Source: Pictodentalium vernedei (Eukaryota; Mollusca; Scaphopoda; Dentaliida; Dentaliidae). From it: 64,000 bases of DNA. The DNA is taken from NCBI GenBank assembly GCA_031216915.1, contig CM062289.1:392548674-392612673 (forward strand), given 5' to 3'. The notes under the pieces were generated by a model. It saw nothing but the letters and a program-made list of their open reading frames with translations, was not told the DNA's origin and did no database searches. The translations under genes were made by a program, and so were the position numbers. Of this stretch, positions 11,017 through 20,751 are shown in pieces (position 1 is the stretch's first letter; each line of letters starts with the position of its first letter).

Positions 11017-11264
11017 TTAACTGGTAGAGAGCTAAATTATTTTTGGCCATCACAACTTCAACACATGTCTTTGCTTGTTACAATTTATGGGAGAGTGCCT
11101 ATGGGCACTCTCCCATAAATTGTAACAAAGCAAACCCTCACAGACTAAATAATATCACTTCAAAAATAATACAAAGCACATCCACTGAATGTGAGCCTTC
11201 AAGCTGTGATAACGGCACTTCAGAATAAAGCCCAAATATGGGCTTCCAGCACTCTACCAGTTAA
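11017..11264. mobile_element. TTAA-6 MITE (CTGGTAGAG ends), copy a
   Basis: TTAA-CTGGTAGAGAGCT...AGCACTCTACCAG-TTAA with a perfect central palindrome TTACAATTTATGGGAGAGTG/CACTCTCCCATAAATTGTAA. The second copy is at 44747-44996. Confidence 0.78.
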
Positions 11265-11460
11265 ATGCCTAATTCTGACTTTCTACTGCAACAAAACAGG
11301 ATCCCAAAGGGGGAGTTTCCAGATGCCAGTTACATTCAAAGAACCTTGTCGTTGCTTTTAGGCAAGCCTTGGCTGCCTAAATAGGAAGCCCAGACTTGTC
11401 TAGGTACAACCGCAAAGTCACAGAATATAAACTGTCAAAGTGTTCTCAGTTCATTCTGAT
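11265..11460. repeat. Dispersed repeat 'CTACTGCAACAAAAC'
   Basis: Shares CCTAATTC-GAC...TACTGCAACAAAA, GTTACATTC-AAG and TAGGCAAG blocks with 55574-55826 and, more weakly, 1258-1344. Class unknown; no termini recognised. Confidence 0.5.
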
Positions 11461-11900
11461 GATAATATTTCTTATTCCTTGTGAGTTTCTCCTCCAAAAC
11501 AAAATCCCAATTGGAGACTTCGTGCTGCAAATTTCCTAACTGCATGGGCCCCAGACTCTTCCAAAATGAGGGCAGAAGAATCCTTAGATGTGGTGAGGTA
11601 TCTTAAAACTATAAATGTTTTACCAGCCAAATATCTCTCATTGTATTAAAGGATACAAATCCATTGTTTTTTGCCTTGCAGTAACAAAATGATTGAGTTG
11701 TCCACTAAGATGGCTAATTAATACCTCAAAGTCATCGCAGTTTTGTTGTGAATTTTGCTGTTTTCCTACAACATCTTCCAATTTTCTAAATTCTTGTGCA
11801 AGAAGCTGGTATGAATGTCGTAAACTCTAAAATGAAATAAACACATCGTCATATGTAAATCTGATGATCCCAACAAAAATCACTCTGATTGTTACAGGAA

Positions 11901-12153
11901 TTTGCCTGAAAATAAGCAGACTGTCGTCTGCAGAATGAGGACACCAGAGGGTGAATTTGGTGATGCTACCCTGCACAGCAGGGTAGCATCACTAAATTTA
12001 CCCTCTGTGAACCTCAATCTGAATCAAGGTCTCAAGCCTAAACAGCAACAGGTACCCAGAGGATAAATTGGCACACTGCATGGGATAGTATCAGCAAATT
12101 CACCCTCTGGGGACCTCATTCTGCAAATGACAGATTTCTTATTTTCAGGCTTG
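11901..12153. mobile_element. hAT-A MITE (CAGGCCTGAAAATAAG), copy 1
   Basis: GCCTGAAAATAAGCAGACTG...CTTATTTTCAGGCTTG ends. The inner palindrome GATGCTACCCTGC/GCAGGGTAGCATC lies near one side. Flanking ACAGGAA is seen on both sides. Other copies: 17029, 32604, 43384. Confidence 0.75.
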
Positions 12154-12424
12154 TTAACAGGAATAATTCAGGCCTGCACAAAGTAGGTGAACGGTTGTTT
12201 CGTTCTAACCATCATCTCAAAAGAATCAGGGAAACTGATTTTTCATTCATCAAGATGATTAAGCCACAGAATCTGACAAATGGAGAGAAACTTTACATGA
12301 ACTGAACTAGGTATTCATTCATTAACTCTTTCAGAATAATAACATATTTTATAATGACTGTTTGACAGCTAAACTTGGCATCCTTTCAGCATGTTGGGGA
12401 AATATTGTGATGTGATATACTATT

Positions 12425-12560
12425 GGAAATAGGACTGTCATGACTATCAATTTTTGTAGTCGACCAATCACCAGCATTAATCGATAATTAGTGGATTATT
12501 TCAATAAACAATTTCTAATATTCTTAATTTAAAAACCAATATATCTTTGATCGATCTGAA
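12425..12560. mobile_element. hAT-like end fragment
   Basis: AGGACTGTCATGACTATCAA and ATTAATCGATAATTAGTGGATT resemble the end of the element at 52609-53140 (TAGGGCTGTCACGATTAATC). Only one end is visible. Confidence 0.4.
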
Positions 12561-12631
12561 TAATTTAAACATTTAAACAGAAGAACGTTTGTGCAAACTA
12601 ATTTCCAAAAATTTCGAACATAAAACTCCCT

Positions 12632-12712
12632 CCGTTTTTGAGACAAAAAATTAGTTATTCAATACTTTTGTTTGCAAGTGTCTTCTGCTTTTCATGTTAG
12701 GTAAAGAATTGA
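12632..12712. mobile_element. TTAA-1 MITE, right half only
   Basis: TTTTTGAGACAAAAAATTAG, TTTGTTTGCAAGTGTC and CATGTTAGGTAAAG are present with nothing of the left arm. Confidence 0.65.
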
Positions 12713-12951
12713 ATTCTATTTTGTAAAAAAATGCTAAAATATAAATGTTGATTTTTGTATATATCACAGACTGGATTTGAGCATTACAGTCGGTGAAAGG
12801 GTAACTCAAGGGTGTTGCAGAGGGGGAGGGGACACCCCACTCTCCCTCTCAATTAATTTTACCATCCAGGATATTTTCGTCTGGATTGAACTTTAGACTT
12901 GAAGGTTAAAAAAGGGAGAAAAATATAAAATTACAATTTTTCTATCTACAT

Positions 12952-13314
12952 TTATATTTATTGATGTTTTTAAGGTCACATATTTACGCACAATGGCTAA
13001 TCATGACCGTGACAGTTTTACAGGTGGAGGAAGCTGGAGTACCTGGAGAGAACCACCGAGCAACGACGAGCAGTTGCCAGCTCCCCAACATCGTAACTCC
13101 ACACTGCAGCACAGGCAGAGTTAGATTGGTTGAAGACATGCGTACCATCGACGTGCAGTACGTCTTAGTACACAGCGTCATCATGTCCTGACATGGGCAA
13201 TGGGGGTGAAGTGTCTTGCCCAAGGACACAACGCAGTTGCCGCAGGTGGGATTCGAACCGAGGACCTCTCGGTTTGCAAGCTGCACCTTTACCTACTGAG
13301 CCACCGTGCCCCCC
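12952..13314 (-). mobile_element. SINE, full length, tRNA head II with type II tail
   Basis: Head (minus strand): GGTGGCTCAGTAGGTAAAGG A-box region and B-box CGGTTCGAATCCC. The body reads CTTCAACCAATCTAACTCTG, and the tail GATTAGCCATTGTGCG then TGTGACCTTAAA. Flanked by TTCTATC[T/A]ACAT (12940-12951, 13315-13326), a LINE-style target duplication. Confidence 0.85.
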
Positions 13315-13671
13315 TTCTATCAACATGTATACATGATGGAACAAATAGGATTAAATTAGAGGTACTATTCTGTAAAATTGAGTTTAATGTAGTTTCTAAT
13401 AAAGAAAATATGAAACTCACATCTCTGGACCTGCCAAACCATTTCTGGGCAAGAAATGTCAAGGACATGTAAGTTTTTTCTGCCGCTGCAAACTGTACAA
13501 GAAGATGCAGGAACTGTCCCCATAGTGATCCTGATGGAACTTTCTGTATATCTTTGTCTTTTTCCTTTATGTATATAAAATAAAAATCATTCCTTTAGAA
13601 AAACAAGCGGAGTTGAATTTGCTTAAAATTTTGCTTCCGGGTCAACAGAAAGAACCTGTCAATCAGTGCAG

Positions 13672-14262
13672 AAAATGAACAAAATTGACGGGTGCAGTTT
13701 TAAGCTCCTGTGATATTCAGAGACAGGAGTAAATTGCACCCGTAAAATGTTAGTATATGAATTTTCGAGGGAATACTGTCACCAAACACCAGAAACCTTA
13801 ACCCTTTGAACTCTATGGTATCTTCCATGCCAGTTCAACAGCAGTAATTAGAAGAGTCCATATTCATTATTTGGGGTAAACCAATCAATATTTTCAACAT
13901 GCAGTCCCGAGGCTGCATGTTGAAAATATGATTGGTCTACCCCACACATTTACTGAATAGCCATCCTATTTAATGATGATATTACATATCATGTTCCTGG
14001 CCAGAAAAACTGGCCACTCGTGTTCAAGGGGTTAAATGTATATGGAATTGCTGAATTATGACAGTAACTTGCCACTGGAGTCGCTGGACACAGAATGCTG
14101 CTTTCTCAAAACAACACACATTTATATGCCCTCACAGTATATTAGTTCATCACAACATTTTTCAACAAGTGCATTTTTTAGCTCCCGGAAAATAGAAACC
14201 ACGGGTGCTGAGGAGAGCAATTGCACTCACACCCATCTCATTTCCAAGACTGGTTAATTTCA
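13672..14262 (+). repeat. Dispersed repeat R7 (copy 1), carrying a TTAA-4 MITE
   Basis: Left part ACGGGTGCAGTTTTAAGCTC...GAGTAAATTGCACCCGT (its own inverted repeat). The right part has TTTTTCAACAAGTGCATTTT and GAGAGCAATTGCACTC. The reverse-complement copy is at 19154-20147. Class unknown. Confidence 0.6.
13798..14035. mobile_element. TTAA-4 MITE, copy 1
   Basis: TTAACCCTTTGAACTC...GTGTTCAAGGGGTTAA. Central palindrome ATTTTCAACATGCAG...CTGCATGTTGAAAAT. It contains TATTTAATGATG, the unoccupied target used by TTAA-3 in the copy at 39736. Confidence 0.82.
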
Positions 14263-14269
14263 TATACCT

Positions 14270-14557
14270 GTCAACTACCAAACCATTCAGTCTTTTACAA
14301 CATATCAAGAACAATTTTAACCCATTTACTACTTCTGGGTTATGGAGCCAATCCCTGTTAACCTTTTTCCTTTTGTAAAGTCTATATTTGGCCAGCTCTA
14401 ATATTCACAAAAGTCAATTTTTATATTTTTTCGATGATTGTCCCCAAAACCAGTCTTTTGATTTTGAGGCGAGCTGTCGCGCTTGCATGCCACCACACCT
14501 GCATCTTCACCTTTTATGAGTCAACAACAGTGTGCCCCAGTTTGAGCTAGCAAGCGA
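14270..14557. other. No recognised gene or element
   Basis: AT-rich sequence between repeat R7 and the TTAA-2 nest; the last ~100 bp (GAGGCGAGCTGTCGCGCTTG on) belong to the duplicated block also found at 20306 onward, and include the empty CTTG site of the LTR-type miniature. Confidence 0.4.
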
Positions 14558-14624
14558 ATAACCCTTACCTAATGAATTGGCTGCATCCGCTGTATAATAT
14601 ACAAATTGTGCAGTAGAAAATTAT

Positions 14625-14876
14625 TTAACCCTTTACCTAACATGAAAAGCAGATGACACTTGTAAACAAAAATTTTTGAATAATAATTTTTTTTCATTTT
14701 TTGTCTCAAAAACATAGGATATGACCCCTCATTGGAACATGCTCGATGAGCTCGTTCCAAAGAGGGGTCATAACCTATGTTTTTGAGACACAAAATGAAA
14801 AAATAATGAAAATTAATTGCCGATTTTTGTGAATAGCACTGGCCAGTTTTGGCCGGTTTGTTGGGTAAACAGTTAA
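14625..14876. mobile_element. TTAA-1 MITE inside a TTAA-2 MITE
   Basis: TTAACCCTTTACCTAACATG...GGTTTGTTGGGTAAACAGTTAA, palindrome at about 14698-14792. The target TTAA lies in the TTAA-2 left arm (GAAAATTATTTAA / TTAAAAACATTCAG). Confidence 0.82.
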
Positions 14877-15040
14877 AAACATTCAGCAGAACCATATCAT
14901 GTGATCCCCTCATGGAATGGGCTCTACAAGCTTGTTCCAACGAGGGGTCACATGATATGGTGTTGTTGAAATTTCTGTTGTAAGAATTTCGAGAAAAAAA
15001 ATAAAATAACAAATTTTTAAATCATCTGTGTAGAGGATTA

Positions 15041-15367
15041 TTTATTTATTTATTAGGGTTTAACAACACTTTCGACAGACAGGGTCACCTCGTATCGGAC
15101 AGTTTTACGGATGGAGGAAGGCAGAGTACCTGGAGAGAACCACCGAGCAATGAAGAGCAAATGTCAGGCTCTCCAATATACTAACTCCACACAAGCAGGG
15201 TTAGCACTGGTTGAAGACAAGTGCACCATTGACATGCAGTACGCCTTAGTACACAGCACCACCTTGCCCCACCTGGCCAATGGGAGTGAAGTGTCTTGCC
15301 CAAGGACACAACGCGGTTGCCGCAGGTGGGATTCAAACCTCTCCCTACTGAACCACCACACCCCTAC
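15041..15367 (-). mobile_element. SINE, head II with type I tail
   Basis: Flanked by TGTAGAGGATTA on both sides (15029-15040, 15368-15379). Tail (TTTA)n-TTAGGGTTTAACAACAC; head GCAGGTGGGATTCAAACC with shortened A-box side. It combines a type II-style head with a type I tail, unlike 12952. Confidence 0.82.
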
Positions 15368-15411
15368 TGTAGAGGATTAAAATCTGTTTGTGGGAAGCAG
15401 GCCAAATAATA

Positions 15412-15778
15412 TTCTTTTATTTATTGGGGTTTAATGACACTTTCAACAGCCAGGGTCACATTGTGTCAGACAGTTTTACGGGTGGAGGAAGCCAGAGTAG
15501 CCAGAGAGAACCACCAAGCAATGGTGAGAAACTGCCAAACTCCCCAAAGTACTAACTCTGCACAAGCAGGATTAGCATTGGTTGAAGACACATGCACCAT
15601 CAACATGCAGTATGCCTTTGTAGACAGTGCCACCATGTCCCCACATTGGCAATCGGGATTAAGTGCCTGGCTTGTCCAAGGACACAATGCAGTTACCACT
15701 GGCAGAGGTCATTAGGTCAAACTGTGAACCTTTTGGTTTGAAGTCCAATGCCATAACCATTGAGCCACCACACTCCCT
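15412..15778 (-). mobile_element. SINE, head I with type I tail
   Basis: Tail TTTATTGGGGTTTAATGACAC; head GTTTGAAGTCCAATGCCATAACC...GAGCCACCACACTCCC. Flanked by AGG[C/T]CA[A/T]ATAATA (15399-15411, 15779-15791). The duplicated block at 20880-20900 shows the corresponding unoccupied site. Confidence 0.82.
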
Positions 15779-16059
15779 AGGTCATATAATACAAGGCGTG
15801 CACAAAAATATGAACAATACACCATGAATTATAAGTTGTAGCATTCAAAGACTTCAATCTATTCAAACTTCACTTTCTGAGAATTGGTACATAAACAACA
15901 TAATCTGACAAGCCACAAAGGCCAATAAAGCTCTCACTGTCTTTTCGCTCATGCATCCCGTGGAGAATTATCTGATTGACTTATGATTGCTCCACTGAAG
16001 TTGCATTTCATGTATTATACCAAACTCAAATAAATATGATTATTGCTGTGGTGAAAAGC

Positions 16060-16302
16060 TTAACACTTTACCTAACATGAAAAGCAGACGACACTTCCAA
16101 AAAAAATTCTTGAACAACTAATTTTTTGTCTCAAAAACATAGGTTATGGCTCCTCTTTGGAACGAGCTCAATGAGCTCGTTCCAAAGAGGGGTCATAGCC
16201 TATGTTTTTGAGACAAAAAATGAAAAAAATAATGAAAATTAATTGCCTATTTTAGTGAATAGTGCTGGCCAGTTTGGACCATTATGTTGGGTAAAGGGTT
16301 AA
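16060..16302. mobile_element. TTAA-1 MITE
   Basis: TTAACACTTTACCTAACATG...TTATGTTGGGTAAAGGGTTAA with a near-perfect palindrome (GGAACGAGCTCAATGAGCTC). Confidence 0.85.
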
Positions 16303-16494
16303 AACAAGGGCAGCACCAAGGGTGGCTATGCTCTCGGCCCCCCCTGCCAAGCATGAGTTTCAAGTCATTTATCTTTGTTGATATTGAGTTAATAAATATC
16401 TTATTTTATCTCCATTAAACCATAGCACCAATACAGAAGGCCACCAAATGTATCCATGGGACACTTATGCCCCCCGCTTTATGATAAACTAAAT

Positions 16495-16990
16495 ATAGTG
16501 GTTAACAAAGTCCAAAAAGGAGGCATAACTCAGATAAAAATAATCACACCACACTCAAAATCAAACCTGTCTGGTATGTTGTCTACGGTAAGCTATATTC
16601 TAGGGTTGATAGAAATTGGACACCTATAACTCAAGTTACCATCCAGAAACCAATATCAACATGTCTTCTAAGTTGGAAAATGGTCATAACTCTGCCAAAA
16701 TATATCGGACCATGCCCACTTTCAATCCCGATCTGTATTATGTGGTAATAAATCTATGTATAAAATTTTGTTTCATTTCATTCAGTCAAATTAAGGTTAT
16801 CATCCGGAAACCAATATGAGCATGTTTTCTAAGTCAGATAAGGACCATAACTCTGCCAAAATATATCGGACCAAGCCCATTATCAATCCCAAGCTGTATT
16901 TTGTTTTTATAAACTTATATATAAATTTTGTTTCATTTCGGTCAGTTAAACTAAAGTTATCATACAGAAACCATATGTATGGACGGACAA
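16495..16990. repeat. 'gcataactc' repeat array (about 3 diverged units)
   Basis: Units of about 150-180 bp with GG[A/T]CATAACTCTGCCAAAAT, TCGGACCA-GCCCA, AAATTTTGTTTCATTTC and GTTATCATCCGGAAACC. It ends in TATGGACGGACAAGG. The same type of array occurs at 3655-4140 and, as single units, near 1980-2110. Common in marine invertebrates as I recall; mechanism unknown. Confidence 0.65.
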
Positions 16991-17028
16991 GGGTAACACT
17001 TAATGACCACGCCAAAATTGGCGCGGAC

Positions 17029-17271
17029 CAGGCCTGAAAATAAACAGTCTGACATTTCCAGAATGAGGTCCCCAGAAGGTGAATTTGATGATGCTATCCC
17101 ATACAGTGGGCCAATTTATACTCTGGATACCTCTTTCTGTTTAGTTTTGAGAGCCTGATTCAGATTGAGGTTCACACTTCACAGAGGGTAAATTTAGTAA
17201 TGCTACCCTGTGGTGCAGTGTAGCATCACTAAATTCACCCTCTGGGGGCCTCATTTTGCAGATGACAGTCT
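17029..17271. mobile_element. hAT-A MITE, copy 2, right end lost to a LINE fragment
   Basis: CAGGCCTGAAAATAAACAG start, palindrome GATGCTACCCTG...TAGCATCACTAAAT, and GCAGATGACAGTCT at the cut edge, where LINE sequence takes over. Confidence 0.75.
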
Positions 17272-17274
17272 ATT

Positions 17275-17490
17275 ATTATTATTTAAGGTCCTAGTCAGTC
17301 TCCACCTGGAATATACAAGCAGTGTATGGAACCCTTATAAAAAGAAGGACATTGGAATCATCAAAAATGTACAAAGGAGAGTCCTGAACTAATCCCTGTG
17401 CTTAGAAACCCACCATAACATGGCAAACGACTAAAAAAATCTAAAACTACCAACACTGCAGTTTAGAAGATTCAGAGGTGATATGGTGGA
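17275..17490 (+). mobile_element. LINE fragment, reverse transcriptase C-terminal region
   Basis: One frame reads LVSLHLEYTSSVWNPYKK followed by KDIGIIKNVQRRVLN, the classic 'HLEY-SSVW-P-KKDI--I--VQRR' block of Jockey/CR1-type LINE ORF2. It continues, after a stop and small gaps, as LPTLQFRRFRGDMVE. Only this ~215-bp piece is present. It replaces the right end of a hAT-like MITE (17029-17271). Degenerate, with in-frame stops. Confidence 0.72.
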
Positions 17491-17582
17491 ATAGAGTTGT
17501 GAGGTTTTGATTTTTCTGATTCGGTTTCTGTTTCGGTTTGGTTTCGGGAAAAAACCTTGCTTTGGTTCAGTTTTTTTATGTG

Positions 17583-17823
17583 TTAACACTTTACTCAATG
17601 CAGACAATATCAAAATTTATTTTTCTAAATATCATTTTTTTTAAACTTTTCCAAAACTTTCACCAAAACCATATCAAGTGACCCCTCATTGAAACGAGAT
17701 TGTTCCAAAGAGGGGTCGCATGATATGGTTTTGTTGAAATTTTTTTAAAAATAATATTTTTTCAGCTGCTGGATTTGCATATTAGGCGGGCATATGTGGC
17801 CAATTCATTGGGTAAAGGGTTAA
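17583..17823. mobile_element. TTAA-2 MITE
   Basis: TTAACACTTTACTCAATGC...CATTGGGTAAAGGGTTAA with a shortened palindrome core. An 'attcggtttctgtttcgg' stretch just upstream (17517-17555) looks like a decayed hAT subterminal region. Confidence 0.8.
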
Positions 17824-17884
17824 GAACATATAGCAAATAACACTTCAGGCTCCTGAAGCTGGAAACCATCTCCAATAGTTTGTA

Positions 17885-18172
17885 CCACACCATTCACCAC
17901 AAAAACCCCTGTCTGGATGTATCTTCATAGGGTTCAGTCAAACTTCCCTTTGATTATTCTTATGGGCTCTGAGGGATCTGTTGCTAAACCAACATGTATT
18001 GAGTTAGAGAAAGAAAAATAGGGCAACAAATGAATACAGTTCATCTAATCCATATTGTGTTCTCATAATCTCATTGTCACATTTCTGCCTTACTGACTCA
18101 TCCGATCCTATGGATAATAAGGGAGAAAATGTGACAATGGGAATACAAAATAAGTGACAAGAGTCCAGTACT
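17885..18172 (+). repeat. Direct repeat R22, copy 1
   Basis: ACCACAAAAACCCCTGTCTG, GAGGGATCTGTTGCTAAACC, AGGGCAACAAATGAATA and ATAAGGGAGAAAATGTGACA recur in order at 18888-19118. The block also contains the inverted pair TTGTCACATTTCTGCC / GAGAAAATGTGACAA. Confidence 0.65.
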
Positions 18173-18540
18173 GGTAATTCATCCTTGTTTCCTCGGCAAA
18201 AAAATTGCTGTGGAAAACTGGTGCTTCTATGGCAATTGCTGTGAAGCCTGTACAATTGTGAAAAAACCATTAGGGGGCAGGCCATAGTCTCAATTGTCAT
18301 GTATATGTAGTATGCAGTGCAGAGAAAACTTTCAAGTAACTTTAACAAGTGACAGTAGTTCGAGATACATGTGTATATAATCACAATCAATGTGCAGAAT
18401 CTTTCACTCAATTAGATCATGCCAATATCATGAACCAAGTGAATGCTGAGAAAAAACCTTGGAAGTAAGCAGGCAACTTGTTCAATATGTATAGTATGAG
18501 TGAAAATAAGATGCAGCAAAACCACAACCTAAGTATCTCA

Positions 18541-18650
18541 CTGCTTCTGTGTTGATAACACCAGAATCTGACATCATTTTCTGGAAAGCTCTGCGAGAGC
18601 TTTCCAGAAACTGATTTCAGTTTCTGGTGTTATCAACATAGAAGAAGCAG
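18541..18650. repeat. Hairpin, about 45-bp arms
   Basis: CTGCTTCTGTGTTGATAACA ... TCTGGAAAGCTC / GAGCTTTCCAGA ... TGTTATCAACATAGAAGAAGC. It lies midway between the two R22 repeats, so all three may be parts of one element. Confidence 0.6.
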
Positions 18651-18887
18651 AACATACATACAGTTTCTAGTGGTTATGCTGCAGCTTTTACTGTAAACTG
18701 TAAGATTAGCAATACAAAGTAGTGCAAACCACATGGTTTGATTCCTTGTGTAACCTGGAAGTTGCGTAATTTTAAGGCTTTCTGAAGAAGCCATCCTTGG
18801 CAGTATTTTTGTTGTGGATATTTTTAGTTTCCTCAGCATTTTTCCCAGCACTGCTGATTGCTGAGGGTGAATTACCAGGGCTGCATT

Positions 18888-19118
18888 CACCACAAAAAGC
18901 CCTGTCTGTAAGTAATTTCTGAGGGCTCTCAGGGATCTGTTGCTAAACCTATTGAGTCAGAGAGAAAAAAAAAATTAGGGCAACAAATGAATAAATTTCA
19001 TCTTATCTATATTGTGTTTTCATTGTCACATTTTTGCCTTACTGACTTGTCCTGTGGATGAGTCAATAAGGGAGAAAATGTGACAATAAGAATACAGACT
19101 AAGTGTCACAAGTCAATA
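18888..19118 (+). repeat. Direct repeat R22, copy 2
   Basis: See copy 1 at 17885-18172 for the shared blocks; spacing between copies is about 1 kb. Confidence 0.65.
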
Positions 19119-19461
19119 GCGGCCATTTGGCCAGTTCCCTCCCAGTAAGATAATTTGTTCAGCTCATGCACAAACACAGTAAAACCATTTTGCCATTTTT
19201 TTTTGTTGTCTTACAGTTTGGTTTTCCAGTTTGCAACAAAAACTGAAACACTGTCCTGGAAATAAGACAGGGGCGAGTGTAATTGCTCCCATCAGCACTC
19301 ATATTTTCTGTTTTGCAGGTGCTAAAAAATGCACTTGTTGAAAAATATTGTGGAGCACTAATACACCATGAGAGCATATAAATGCGTGCTGTTTTGAAAA
19401 AAAAACTGCACTCTGTGGCCAGTGGTAAGTTACTGTTATAGTTCAGCAGGTCCTTATACAT

Positions 19462-20024
19462 TTAACACTTACGCTGCCAAAGCGACTATTGTCACCTATT
19501 TTATGATGAATATCTGTACATTCTGATATGCACAAATCAAATCTACCATCTGATTACTTGTTGGAAAGGGCTCAGAGAGCCCTTTCCAACAATTAATCAG
19601 ATGATAGAGTTTCAAGTATGTCATAAATTTTAATAAACTTCCCCACATACAGATATTATTATTTATTTATTGGTGTTTAAGGTCACATACTTCTGCATAA
19701 TGGCTAATCATGGTGGAGGCTAATCATGGGTGGAGGAAGCTGGAGTACCCAGGGAGAACCACTGAGCAATGGCGAGCAACTGTCAGCTCCCCAACATACT
19801 AACTCCACACAAGCAGGGTTAGCATTGGTTGAAGACAAGTGCACCATCGACATGCAGTATGCCTTAGTACACAGCGTCACCATGCCCCCACGTGGGCAGT
19901 GGGTGTGAAGTGTCTTGCCCAAGGACACAACGTGGTTGCCGCAGGTGGGATTCGAGCCACCATGCCCCCTCGCATATAGATCCTCCATATATGTCTAAAG
20001 TGGGCGTGGCAGTAAAAGGGTTAA
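19462..20024. mobile_element. TTAA-5 MITE split by a SINE
   Basis: TTAACACTTACGCTGCCAAAG...GGGCGTGGCAGTAAAAGGGTTAA. The internal palindrome TTGTTGGAAAGGGCTC/GAGCCCTTTCCAACAA lies at 19557-19592. The SINE at 19655-19972 interrupts the right half. Confidence 0.72.
19655..19972 (-). mobile_element. SINE, head II (shortened) with type II tail
   Basis: Tail (TTTA)n-TTGGTGTTTAAGGTCACATA; body CTTCAACCAATGCTAACCC on the minus strand. Flanked by CATA[C/T]AGAT (19646-19654, 19973-19981). Confidence 0.8.
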
Positions 20025-20327
20025 AGTTTCTGATGTTTGGGGACAGCATTCCCACAAAATTCAAGTACTAATATTTTACGAGTGCAATTTATTCTCGTCT
20101 CTGATTTTACAGGAGCTTAAAACTGCACCCGTGAATTTTGTTCATTTCCAGCCCTGAACACTGAATGGGAAAACCCAGAAATCCCCCAACTCTGTGGTGG
20201 AAACATACAAAATACATGATACCAGGAACAACCATCAAAAAGCTGAGGTCATTACTGTAATTTATGTAATGGATTGGATGTTAAGGTTAACTAAGTCTTT
20301 CAATTTTGAGGTGAGCTGTTACTCTTG

Positions 20328-20751
20328 TGTAGCAGTCAAGGTATAAAGGCCATCTATCAACCAGCCTGGTTGGTCCGGATCTCTTAGTCTCGTGGTAAAC
20401 CGGTCGCTTTGTGTGCTAGAGGTCGATGGTTCAAACCCCGGTTCCCGCACTTATCTCTCCTCCTGTTACATTTGGGGGCTTGTCCGATCCTCAACACTTG
20501 GTGGCATTGTGGATGCTATGATGAAGCATGGTGGATGTTTTGACTGCTTTGAGATGGAATCTGGGTTGAGATTCACGGTGGATGAATCTCAAAAGAAGGA
20601 ATGAGCAGTGTAGCAGTTGAGGTATAAAAGCTATTTACCAACCTGCCTGGTTGGTCTGGATCTCTTAGTCTTGAGGTAAATCGGTCGCTTTGCATGCTAG
20701 AAGGTGACGGTTTGAACCCAGGCTCCCATACTTATCTCTCCCCCTGTTACA
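20328..20751 (+). mobile_element. LTR-type miniature element (TRIM-like) with tRNA-like LTRs
   Basis: Two direct terminal repeats of 143 bp (20328-20470 and 20609-20751) begin TGTAGCAG and end CTGTTACA. The 138-bp interior opens with TGGGGGCTTGTCCG (20473 on), which resembles the tRNA-Pro primer-binding site, and ends in a purine-rich stretch before the second repeat. It is flanked by CTTG duplications (20324-20327 and 20752-20755), and the paralogous site near 14490 is empty with one CTTG. The LTRs look roughly 80-85% alike by eye, so this is an old fossil; it has no coding capacity. Each LTR holds a tRNA-like stretch with A-box-like TAGTCTCGTGG and B-box GGTTCAAACCC (first LTR), suggesting an internal Pol III promoter. 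The alternative is a dimeric tRNA-SINE with LTR-like ends. Confidence 0.68.

Larger units (their letters stand above)
14558..15380. mobile_element. TTAA-2 MITE interrupted by a TTAA-1 MITE and a SINE
   Basis: The left end TAACCCTTACCTAATGAATTGG, the palindrome (14890-14960) and the right end ATCATCTGTGTAGAGGATTAA can be followed across two insertions: TTAA-1 at 14625-14876 and a SINE at 15041-15367, the SINE being in the terminal repeat itself. Confidence 0.75.
14455..16062 (+). repeat. Duplicated block R21, copy a
   Basis: Homologous to 20306-21887 in the same orientation: GAGGCGAGCTGT, CTTGCATGCCA, AAAGGCCAATAAAGC, GGAGAATTATCTGATTGACT, TATGATTATTGCTGTG. The two copies differ by insertions: here a TTAA-1 MITE and two SINEs, in the other copy the LTR-type miniature and a TA element. 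Confidence 0.65.
19154..20147 (-). repeat. Dispersed repeat R7 (copy 2), carrying a TTAA-5 MITE
   Basis: Reverse complement of 13672-14262. A different TTAA element sits at exactly the site occupied by TTAA-4 in copy 1: outer flanks ATCAGAAAC and ATGTATAAGG on this copy, AGAAACC and ATGTATATGG on the other. Confidence 0.62.

Noticed and set aside
12984-13286. 100-aa and overlapping frames on both strands
   Set aside because: They lie entirely in a SINE; the same peptides appear in every SINE copy (for example 15111, 19704, 42016, 46709).
14569-15012. 147-aa open frame on the minus strand
   Set aside because: It runs through a TTAA-2 MITE and a nested TTAA-1 palindrome; the peptide (CDPSLE-type strings) recurs in every TTAA-2 copy and is palindrome translation, not a gene.
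18004-18411. 135-aa minus-strand frame as a host gene
   Set aside because: It overlaps the duplicated repeat R22 and has no domain pattern or splice support.
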